Source: an uncultured Eubacterium sp. (GTDB taxonomy: Bacteria > Bacillota > Clostridia > Lachnospirales > Lachnospiraceae). Taken from it: a stretch of 17,793 nucleotides of DNA. Positions 1 to 5,421 of this stretch are shown here, piece by piece (the stretch's first letter is position 1; each line of letters opens with the position of its first letter). Where the stretch lies: positions 1 through 17,793 of the forward strand of contig URGC01000048.1 of assembly GCA_900547255.1 (NCBI GenBank). The letters are read 5' to 3'. Below the pieces are notes generated by a model. That model made no database searches. It saw only the letters and a list, made by a program, of their open reading frames with translations, and was not told the origin of the DNA. The position numbers were made by a program, and so were the translations under genes.

Positions 1-732
1 AGCTTTTGCATGTATTCTCCAAGGACGGCTTAAGCATACAGATTTATCTGGACAATTGCCTGTAAGGCGGCAGCTTTCAAATACATAACCATATTGCTGG
101 TTCTCGTATGTAGATGGAGCAGTGTAGTAAGCGTTGATATCTTTATCTCTGTTAAGGGCATATAACTCACAGTTTTTAAAATAAGCTATGGCACTTCCGA
201 ATATAAAGTCAATCTCACCTTCAATATAACAGTCTTCATACAACTGGTGTCCAGGTATGCGCTTGGCAAATTCTGTAGGCCCCCTGAATCCACCGGGTTC
301 TTTCTCTTTCATAGGAAGTGGACCTGTAAATAAAGTGTCCTGATGTCCTAACATCTTACAATTCTTGAATGTTATTCTGTCACCTTCTGCATACACAGCG
401 AGAGCCTGTCCTACTTTGGTACCAAATCCAGAAGAATTGATAAATGTTAAATTATATGCACTGAAATTATCAGCGATAATTGTAAAAGTGCTTGTGCGGA
501 AAGTTCCTCTTTTGATGCCGTCTTCCATAATCATATTGGCATACAGGTCATATGTGATGATTGTCTCATCCTTGGATTCACCTATAAGAGTTATGTCATT
601 AAGTCTTATATCGACACGCTCCTTATATGTTCCTTTTTTAATAAATATTGTCTCTGGAACGGATTTAACAGAATCAACTGCGTCATGAATTGATGTGTAA
701 TCACCAGTTCCATCCTTTGCTACAGTTATCAT
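1..732 (-). CDS. Pectin methylesterase (pectinesterase, CE8), 3' end cut by window
   Basis: Hydrolyses methyl esters of homogalacturonan, releasing methanol and free galacturonate units. The 244 visible residues translate without interruption from ATG at 732 and run off the left edge. The family's active-site signatures are all present: GQALAVY (Gln109), QDTLF (Gln131, Asp132), DFIFGSA (Asp175, the nucleophile position) and LSRPW (Arg236, Trp238). The protein starts MITVAKDGTGDYTSI, so the beta-helix begins at once and there is no signal peptide or lipobox. The start is supported by a GAGAGG-type site just upstream, so the enzyme is probably cytoplasmic and acts on imported oligosaccharides. 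A segment rich in Pro and Gly (about 137-163) between QDTLF and DFIFG is longer than in plant enzymes. The divergent neighbour is a GNAT gene. Family assignment is firm; subcellular site is inference. Confidence 0.95.
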   Translation of the reverse strand, partial: MITVAKDGTGDYTSIHDAVDSVKSVPETIFIKKGTYKERVDIRLNDITLIGESKDETIITYDLYANMIMEDGIKRGTFRTSTFTIIADNFSAYNLTFINSSGFGTKVGQALAVYAEGDRITFKNCKMLGHQDTLFTGPLPMKEKEPGGFRGPTEFAKRIPGHQLYEDCYIEGEIDFIFGSAIAYFKNCELYALNRDKDINAYYTAPSTYENQQYGYVFESCRLTGNCPDKSVCLSRPWRIHAKA

Positions 733-765
733 ATTGTCTGCCTCTCTTTAAAAATATTTATTTAC

Positions 766-794
766 ATTTTAATACGATAAGAGTATACTTGCAA
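766..794 (-). promoter_or_regulatory. Sigma-A promoter of the pectin methylesterase gene
   Basis: Read on the minus strand, TTGCAA (794-789) is followed by a 17-bp spacer and TAAAAT (771-766), about 34 bp before the start codon. The -35 hexamer is its own reverse complement and is also the -35 of the divergent GNAT promoter. Confidence 0.6.
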
Positions 795-817
795 TAAATT
801 TGTGAAAAATGTATACA
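789..817 (+). promoter_or_regulatory. Sigma-A promoter of the GNAT gene
   Basis: TTGCAA (789-794), 17-bp spacer, TATACA (812-817). The predicted start of transcription is near 824, giving a leader of about 29 nt before the ATG at 853. The -35 box is shared with the promoter on the other strand. Confidence 0.65.
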
Positions 818-823
818 AGGAAA

Positions 824-840
824 TATGCAATATCTGCATA
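824..840. promoter_or_regulatory. Inverted repeat at the GNAT transcription start (possible operator)
   Basis: TATGCA and TGCATA form perfect 6-bp arms around a 5-nt spacer, lying roughly at +1 to +17 of the predicted GNAT transcript. It could be a repressor site; the mRNA hairpin it would form is weak and has no T-run. Function is inferred from position only. Confidence 0.35.
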
Positions 841-852
841 AGGTGAGATTAG

Positions 853-1272
853 ATGATTACATATAGGGATGATGTGAGAGATGTTGATATATATCTTTCG
901 TTAAGAAATCAGGTTAACTGGATAAAACTGGACAGACAGCAGGCGCAGAGAGCACTTGATAACAGCATTGAGGTTGTTACAGTGTATGATGGAGAAAGAC
1001 CTATCGGAATGGGGAGAATAGTAGGAGACAGGTCAGTTATAAGCTATATACAGGATTTGATAATAATTCCAGAGTACCAGAGAAAAGCTATCGGAAGTGC
1101 GCTTGTAGAAAAGCTTATATCATATGTTGATAATATGACACAGCCGGGAACCAGAATGATGCTCTGTCTTATGTGTGCCAAGGGAAGAGAGAAGTTCTAT
1201 GAAAAGCATGGATTTATAGCAAGACCAACAGATGCCCTGGGGCCTGGGATGATACAATACATACAGAAGTAA
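853..1272 (+). CDS. GNAT family N-acetyltransferase
   Basis: Predicted acetyl-CoA-dependent acyltransferase of 139 residues, a normal length for a single GNAT domain. The acetyl-CoA pyrophosphate loop is seen as QRKAIGSAL (residues 76-84) after the beta-4 strand IQDLIIIPEY, and FYEKHGF (115-121) is the usual C-terminal motif of the fold. The order of elements (GERPIGMGRI, then DLIIIPEYQRKAIG, then FYEKHGF) resembles the group of small bacterial GNATs that act on amines or small metabolites; the substrate cannot be told from sequence. The start at 853 has an AAGGTGAG ribosome site at 840-847. It is a single-gene unit with its own promoter and a hairpin terminator just after the stop codon. Confidence 0.9.
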   Translation: MITYRDDVRDVDIYLSLRNQVNWIKLDRQQAQRALDNSIEVVTVYDGERPIGMGRIVGDRSVISYIQDLIIIPEYQRKAIGSALVEKLISYVDNMTQPGTRMMLCLMCAKGREKFYEKHGFIARPTDALGPGMIQYIQK

Positions 1273-1275
1273 AAT

Positions 1276-1345
1276 AAAAGCTTGCCGGTGATTACCCAAT
1301 GTCATTTAGATAAGAATGATATTGGCGATTACCGGCAAGCTTTTT
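1276..1345. terminator. Long bidirectional terminator between GNAT and dhuI-like genes
   Basis: Two arms of about 30 nt (1276-1306 and 1316-1345) pair over nearly their whole length, with a 14-bp perfect outer stem that starts at AAAAGCTTGCCGGT. A few mismatches and one bulge interrupt the inner part. On the plus strand the hairpin ends in TTTTTGTT; on the minus strand it ends in TTTTATTTTA, so it can stop both convergent transcripts. The start lies 4 nt after the GNAT stop codon. Confidence 0.85.
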
Positions 1346-1399
1346 GTTATGCGTTTAACTAAATCCGAATTAAAAAATCAGACTAAACTACAATTAAAA

Positions 1400-2038
1400 T
1401 TAAAGGAGAGTCTTAACGTACTCAGCAATTTTCTCATCCTTGCAGTTAGCAAAGAAAAGATCTTTGAACTTCTCGCCTGCAACAGCACCCTTTACAAGAT
1501 CCTGATCAAGTTCCTTTAATACAGCAACAAGATCCTGCTTTAATGTGACAGCTCTTACGCCATCAAGAATCTTCTTGTTACGCTGCTCTGGAACAACTCT
1601 TTCCTTAGGATATCCACCACCTGGTTCGCCCTCAAATAACTTTTCAAAGATGTATGTAAGGTTAAGTTCAGCTCCCCATCCGAAACCTTTTGCAAATGGA
1701 AGTGCAATAGCGTTACCATCGTTAATCTGCATGAACATATAAGCGTCTGAAGGGTCAACAACATGTCCACATAATACACCTGGAAATGAGTTGAGTGCAA
1801 GCATAGCACCTTCACCTGTACCACAACCTGTTACTACGAAATCAGCAGCACCGCTGTTGATAAGGATAGCAGCAAGAATACCATTCTGAACATATGTTAA
1901 TGATGCAGCATCATCTGCACTATACATACCATAGTTGTCAACTGTATGTCCCTTGCTCTCAGCAACTTTCTTTAAACTTGTGTAGATAAGTTCGTTCTTG
2001 GCAGCCTGGCTGTTCTCATTGATTAAAGCGATTCTCAT
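1400..2038 (-). CDS. dhuI: RpiB/LacAB-family isomerase, probable DhuI (unsaturated uronate ketol-isomerase)
   Basis: A 212-residue RpiB/LacAB-fold sugar isomerase. The family core is visible as VTGCGTGEGAMLALNSFPG (from residue 69), with Cys72 at the catalytic-base position, and DPSDAYMFMQINDGNA (95-110). It differs from ribose-5-phosphate isomerase B: it is about 60 residues longer, and the N-terminus is MRIALINENSQAAKN instead of the DHAG type. That start, the GGGYPKERVVPEQRN segment (130-144) and the length agree with my memory of streptococcal DhuI, which converts 4-deoxy-L-threo-5-hexosulose uronate to 3-deoxy-D-glycero-2,5-hexodiulosonate and replaces KduI. A nearby pectin methylesterase gene fits a role in pectin breakdown. 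The ribosome site GAGG lies 10 nt before the ATG. Fold is firm; the exact substrate is inferred and not demonstrated here. Confidence 0.8.
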   Translation of the reverse strand: MRIALINENSQAAKNELIYTSLKKVAESKGHTVDNYGMYSADDAASLTYVQNGILAAILINSGAADFVVTGCGTGEGAMLALNSFPGVLCGHVVDPSDAYMFMQINDGNAIALPFAKGFGWGAELNLTYIFEKLFEGEPGGGYPKERVVPEQRNKKILDGVRAVTLKQDLVAVLKELDQDLVKGAVAGEKFKDLFFANCKDEKIAEYVKTLL

Positions 2039-2068
2039 TAATAATAAACCTCGTCTTTCTTAATATTA

Positions 2069-2090
2069 ATATCGCATAGATACACGATAT
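2069..2090. promoter_or_regulatory. Inverted repeat in the dhuI-like leader (possible operator)
   Basis: ATATCG and CGATAT form 6-bp arms 10 nt apart, between the predicted minus-strand transcription start (about 2095) and the start codon of the isomerase gene. Such a position would suit a repressor of uronate catabolism. No regulator gene is in the window, so this rests on symmetry alone. Confidence 0.25.
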
Positions 2091-2101
2091 ACATTACATT
2101 T

Positions 2102-2130
2102 AATATAAGCAAATATGGATTTTTTGTCAA
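2102..2130 (-). promoter_or_regulatory. Sigma-A promoter of the dhuI-like gene
   Basis: On the minus strand TTGACA (2130-2125), a 17-bp spacer and TATATT (2107-2102). The consensus -35 overlaps by five bases the -35 of the plus-strand promoter of the sigma-like operon. Confidence 0.65.
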
Positions 2131-2153
2131 TGACAAAGTAGAATGTCTATGAT
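2124..2153 (+). promoter_or_regulatory. Sigma-A promoter of the sigma-like operon, with flanking inverted repeats
   Basis: TTGTCA (2124-2129), 18-bp spacer, TATGAT (2148-2153). The -35 lies in a 13-bp perfect inverted repeat TTGTCAATGACAA (2124-2136). A second inverted repeat, GTCTAT and ATAGAC separated by 6 nt (2145-2162), covers the -10 box. Both could bind a regulator; none is identified. Confidence 0.55.
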
Positions 2154-2194
2154 AGAATAGACACAGTGTAAAAAGATTTGATGGAGGCTGTTTG

Positions 2195-3073
2195 ATGGCA
2201 GATAATAAAGATACCCAGGCACTTTTTATGGAAGGGCTTAATGAACTTAAAGAATATGCCAAGGTTAATGGTAATATAGTATCCAGGGATGATGTTGACG
2301 GATATTTCAAAGGCATTGTATTAGATGATGCTAAGCGCAATATGATATATGGATATCTTATGGCTAATAATATCAAAGTGACAGGCGAGGATGCTTTTAA
2401 TAATGATTTTATGACACTTATGGAGACTTCTGAGGATGAGGATAATCCAGAGGAAGCAGTTGTTATGTTAAGTGATGAGGATTATAAGAAGGATGAGGAG
2501 TTTATCTCTTTATATCTTGAAGATATCGGCAAGATTGAGAAGATGTCAGATACAACAAGAGCATTTCTTCTTATGAATATTGTTGAGGACAATGATAAGG
2601 AATCATTAAAGCTGTTATCAGAATCATTCCTTTCAGATATAGTTGAGTGGATTGAACCATTCAGAAGAAAAGGTGTATTATCAGGAGATTTAATACAGGA
2701 AGCTAATCTTACGATGATGGGATACATAAGCGAACAGAGATTTCTTAATAATTATGAATGGAAAGATAAGATAAAAGAGGGAAGCACAGAAGACCTTTTA
2801 TATGTCCTTAAAGGAATACAGGATGAGGTAAAAGGAGAAGTTGAAGGATGCCTTTCAATGCTTATAGATGAGCAGAGTGCGTCTAATAAAGTAACTGGCA
2901 AGGTGCTTAGCAAGGTTAATCTTGTCAATGACTGGGCAGCGCGCCTTAAGGAAGAGCTTGGAAGAAAGCCTACAGCTTCAGAGGTTGCAGAGAAGATGGG
3001 CGTATCTGTTGAAACTGTCAAAGAAGCGATACAGTTATCTGCTGAGAATATAGAGAATATTGCAGGAGAATAG
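2195..3073 (+). CDS. Divergent sigma-70-like protein lacking region 4
   Basis: A 292-residue protein with primary-sigma architecture but missing parts. Residues 6-63 resemble region 1.1 and are followed by an acidic linker (about 70-102). SLYLEDIGKI (105-114) matches region 1.2. Residues 136-180 match regions 2.1-2.2, with GDLIQEANLTMM in place of the usual DLIQEGNLGLM. The following segment lacks the aromatic FSTYATWWIRQAI core of 2.3-2.4 that melts the -10 box. Residues 240-288 match region 3, with ELGRKPTASEVAEKMGVSVETVKEAI very clear. The protein then ends: no region 4 and so no -35 recognition helix. It might bind RNA polymerase through the region 2 surface without directing normal initiation. 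The start is ATG 2195 (GGAGG 8 nt upstream), not the adjacent TTG at 2192. First gene of an operon with three membrane proteins; role unknown. Confidence 0.8.
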   Translation: MADNKDTQALFMEGLNELKEYAKVNGNIVSRDDVDGYFKGIVLDDAKRNMIYGYLMANNIKVTGEDAFNNDFMTLMETSEDEDNPEEAVVMLSDEDYKKDEEFISLYLEDIGKIEKMSDTTRAFLLMNIVEDNDKESLKLLSESFLSDIVEWIEPFRRKGVLSGDLIQEANLTMMGYISEQRFLNNYEWKDKIKEGSTEDLLYVLKGIQDEVKGEVEGCLSMLIDEQSASNKVTGKVLSKVNLVNDWAARLKEELGRKPTASEVAEKMGVSVETVKEAIQLSAENIENIAGE

Positions 3074-3076
3074 AAG

Positions 3077-3862
3077 ATGATAAGGTGTTATAACTGCGGT
3101 GCTGATATTGAAGATGATGCAGTAGAGTGTCCTTACTGCCATGCATCACAGCATGAGAATGCTGAGAAGAAGTATATGAATGATCTGTATTCAATGAATG
3201 ATACTATGGATCAGATGGATGATAATGCAATACGTATAGAGTTAAAGACGACTTTGAAACATTCACTTGTAATGGCTGCTATATTTGCTGTATGCATTGT
3301 TATAGGTTCATTTATTGGCGTGGCAGAATATAAGAGCTATCACAATAATTCCAAAGAGAGAAAACAGATAATCGAGTCGTATGAATGGTATGATAATAAT
3401 TTAGATAAGCTAAACGACATGTATAAAGCCAGAGATTTCAATGGGATTGATGACTTCATTTCCTCAGATGGAGATAACAGGGCAGTAAAATACTGGAACC
3501 ATTATGCGATTGTGAGGCTGTACAGTTATTATTACCGCTACATTCTTAATTATATGGATGACAGCAGTGATTATTATTATAATTATGAATCATCTTATAC
3601 ATCAACATACAGGTATTGTGTTGACTTTGTCTCTGAGAGAAACAAATGTTTAACCAGTAATAATAATGTGTATTCATACTATGCACTGACAGGTGATGAT
3701 ATTGCACTTACAGGTGAGTGGGTCAGCAAAGTTGAGAATTTTGTGTACGATAATCTGAAAGTTACCAAAGAAGAATTTGCAGATGATATTAAAAACTATG
3801 ATTCATATTCCTATGATGATTTAAAACAGAGGGCACTCGTTTACTATAATAGAATGAAGTAA
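3077..3862 (+). CDS. Zinc-ribbon single-pass membrane protein
   Basis: A 261-residue protein of unknown function. An N-terminal zinc ribbon is clear: Cys4, Cys7, Cys18 and Cys21 in two CxxC pairs. After a charged linker, residues 62-83 form one hydrophobic membrane segment. The remaining about 175 residues should face outside, given the cytosolic zinc ribbon. They are very rich in Tyr, Asn and Asp, with a run of tyrosines around 150-185, and no enzyme motif is seen. The gene starts 3 nt after the sigma-like gene; its GGAGA site lies in the 3' end of that gene, so translation may be coupled. The layout (cytosolic ribbon, one helix, extracellular domain) suggests a sensor or assembly protein of the envelope; this is inference. 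Confidence 0.85.
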   Translation: MIRCYNCGADIEDDAVECPYCHASQHENAEKKYMNDLYSMNDTMDQMDDNAIRIELKTTLKHSLVMAAIFAVCIVIGSFIGVAEYKSYHNNSKERKQIIESYEWYDNNLDKLNDMYKARDFNGIDDFISSDGDNRAVKYWNHYAIVRLYSYYYRYILNYMDDSSDYYYNYESSYTSTYRYCVDFVSERNKCLTSNNNVYSYYALTGDDIALTGEWVSKVENFVYDNLKVTKEEFADDIKNYDSYSYDDLKQRALVYYNRMK

Positions 3863-3883
3863 TGTTAAGAGGTTGTTACATAG

Positions 3884-4630
3884 ATGAAATGTGAAAAATG
3901 TGGTAGTGAGATAAGCATTAATAATAAATATTGTCCTAATTGCGGTGCACGTAATGAAATAGGTGCAAGCCATGTGGATGATATGAGAAGATTTGAGACG
4001 AGATTTACTAATACAGAAAAAGATGTTAAGGCCAAATCCAAATGGTTTGTTAAATATATAACACCTATGGTTGTTCTTATGATGTCCGTTGTTATATACG
4101 TTGTGCTGGCAGTATTTCTGGTAAATTCTGCATATGATATAGGACAGGGCAGAATTGATGCATATAATTCAGCTCATAAGGATGAGATTACAACACATAT
4201 TAAAGACCTTATGAACGATGGTGAATATCTCCAGACTTATATGCTTTTTTCTATAGCGGATCAGAAGCTGACAGAAAGAAATGATATTTATTATAATGGA
4301 TGGTCAAGGTATTATAATATGGCAGATTATTACAATTCGGCTAAGAAATACATAATATCTCATTACACGTCCGATAATAACAATTATGGTAGCAGTCTGA
4401 GCAAAGCGGCAACAAGTGTCCATGACTTCTATTCATCAATGTCTGAGCGTTCTTTTGCATCAGCACTGCCAGAGAGCCTTGAATATATATATGATATGCA
4501 GGATGAGCTTGAACAGTTTCTGAAAGCTTATTGTAATTTTACAGATGAGGATATAGCAGGGCTTCCAGATAAAGATACGACTGGAATTATTTCGCTTATG
4601 ACAAGGAGAATGCTTGATGAAGATAACTAG
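3884..4630 (+). CDS. Zinc-ribbon single-pass membrane protein
   Basis: A 248-residue protein built like its upstream neighbour. Cys3, Cys6, Cys17 and Cys20 form an N-terminal zinc ribbon (CEKCG, then CPNCG), a linker follows, and residues 58-82 are one strongly hydrophobic membrane segment. The outer part (about 83-248) is Tyr- and Asp-rich, with short helical stretches around YYNGWSRYYNMADYYNSAKK, and shows no known catalytic motif. The ribosome site AAGAGG is 11 nt before the ATG. The last 14 nt overlap the start of the next gene. The similarity in plan to the protein before it suggests an ancient duplication, with the outer parts now diverged. Function unknown. Confidence 0.85.
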   Translation: MKCEKCGSEISINNKYCPNCGARNEIGASHVDDMRRFETRFTNTEKDVKAKSKWFVKYITPMVVLMMSVVIYVVLAVFLVNSAYDIGQGRIDAYNSAHKDEITTHIKDLMNDGEYLQTYMLFSIADQKLTERNDIYYNGWSRYYNMADYYNSAKKYIISHYTSDNNNYGSSLSKAATSVHDFYSSMSERSFASALPESLEYIYDMQDELEQFLKAYCNFTDEDIAGLPDKDTTGIISLMTRRMLDEDN

Positions 4631-5060
4631 AATATTCCGTAAGGGCAAGGGTGGCATTATATCCAAGCTTATGTATATTGCGGCTGGCATACTCGCTGTT
4701 CTGTCAATTATAGCGGCAGGAAGTGTTGCGTATGACAGTATGTATTATACAGAACGTGTAAAAGGGTATACGCTTGAGACACTTGATTCAGATTTTTATA
4801 ATGGCAATTATGGCGAACTTAATAAAAAGATTGCATATAATAAGGCAATAGGACGTACTATAACTGATGATGACAGGGATTACTATCTTTTTTCAGACTA
4901 TTATGAGAGCATTATCAATTATAATGTGTACAAGAAAAACGGCGATGAATTAAAGGCGATGGAACAGCTTAAGAATGCTGATACATATTACAATCAGATG
5001 AAGCATAAGATATTCAAAGAAAAAGCAGACGAATTAGAAGAAAGTGTTAATATTAATTAA
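4617..5060 (+). CDS. Small single-pass membrane protein, last gene of the sigma-like operon
   Basis: A 147-residue protein of unknown function. It has a basic N-terminus (ITRIFRKGKGG), one membrane segment (about 15-37) and an outer domain of about 110 residues. There is no zinc ribbon, unlike the two genes before it. The outer part repeats the style of its neighbours: short acidic, Tyr-rich helices (DYYLFSDYYESIINYNVYKK, then NADTYYNQMK). I chose ATG 4617 because AAGGAG (4603-4608) is 8 nt away; a TTG at 4614 directly before it is a less likely start. The overlap with the previous gene indicates coupled translation and a shared function. No clear terminator follows; the 6S RNA promoter comes next. 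Confidence 0.75.
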   Translation: MKITRIFRKGKGGIISKLMYIAAGILAVLSIIAAGSVAYDSMYYTERVKGYTLETLDSDFYNGNYGELNKKIAYNKAIGRTITDDDRDYYLFSDYYESIINYNVYKKNGDELKAMEQLKNADTYYNQMKHKIFKEKADELEESVNIN

Positions 5061-5086
5061 AATTACCTATTGTGTATACAAAAGAG

Positions 5087-5114
5087 TTGAATTATAATAA
5101 GCATAACGTATTAA
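5087..5114 (+). promoter_or_regulatory. Sigma-A promoter of 6S RNA
   Basis: TTGAAT (5087-5092), 16-bp spacer, TATTAA (5109-5114). The predicted start at about 5121-5124 agrees with the 5' strand of the closing stem of the RNA. Confidence 0.6.
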
Positions 5115-5123
5115 TTGGTTGTT

Positions 5124-5302
5124 AATTCCTGGAGTGTACGACAGCCTGTCATATTTTGATCCTACATTTTTTCGAAGGGATTCCTATATCTTTGCTCTAA
5201 TGTCAGGCCTCCTTTGTCAGTGGAAGGCAGCGGTGCAAATGCGGTTACCCACCTAGCGCAGGCTAGGAGTCGAAAGAGACGGGAACGGCATGCTGGGAAT
5301 TA
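5124..5302 (+). ncRNA. ssrS: 6S RNA
   Basis: About 180 nt with the shape of 6S RNA, which binds the housekeeping RNA polymerase holoenzyme by mimicking an open promoter. The ends pair: AATTCCTGG near 5124 with CTGGGAATT ending at 5302. Both sides of a large central bubble follow. The outer hairpin closes with TTTGC (5191-5195) and GCAAA (5235-5239), and the 3' side of the bubble carries a perfect hairpin, CCTAGC-GCAG-GCTAGG (5252-5267), as expected of the family. The 5' phrase GGAGTGTACGACAG resembles the conserved start of Firmicutes 6S RNAs, and CCCACCTAGCGCAGGCTAGG matches my memory of Lachnospiraceae examples. It has its own promoter and a terminator. tmRNA and RNase P signatures are absent. 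Exact ends are estimates. Confidence 0.82.
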
Positions 5303-5305
5303 TTT

Positions 5306-5341
5306 AAAAGGATGAGCGGTGAAAGCTGCTCATCCTTTTGT
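5306..5341 (+). terminator. Rho-independent terminator of 6S RNA
   Basis: A perfect 12-bp stem, AAAAGGATGAGC (5306-5317) with GCTCATCCTTTT (5328-5339), closes a 10-nt loop and ends in the T-rich 3' side, starting 4 nt after the closing stem of 6S RNA. Confidence 0.85.
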
Positions 5342-5421
5342 TCTATATATACATTTTCCTGCATATTATATTATGTGTGGATATTAAGAGAAGCACAAAT
5401 ATATATAAGGATTGAATTATA

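Noticed and set aside
365..688. Plus-strand ORF of 107 codons
   Set aside because: It lies antisense inside the pectin methylesterase gene, has no ribosome site and no recognisable domain.
1316..1519. Plus-strand ORF of 67 codons
   Set aside because: It starts in the terminator hairpin and runs antisense through the end of the dhuI-like gene; a chance ORF.
5061..5421. Riboswitch, tmRNA or RNase P RNA in the structured gap
   Set aside because: No ligand-aptamer signature, no CCA end or tag ORF, and no RNase P core motifs; a closing stem with central bubble and its own terminator fit 6S RNA better.
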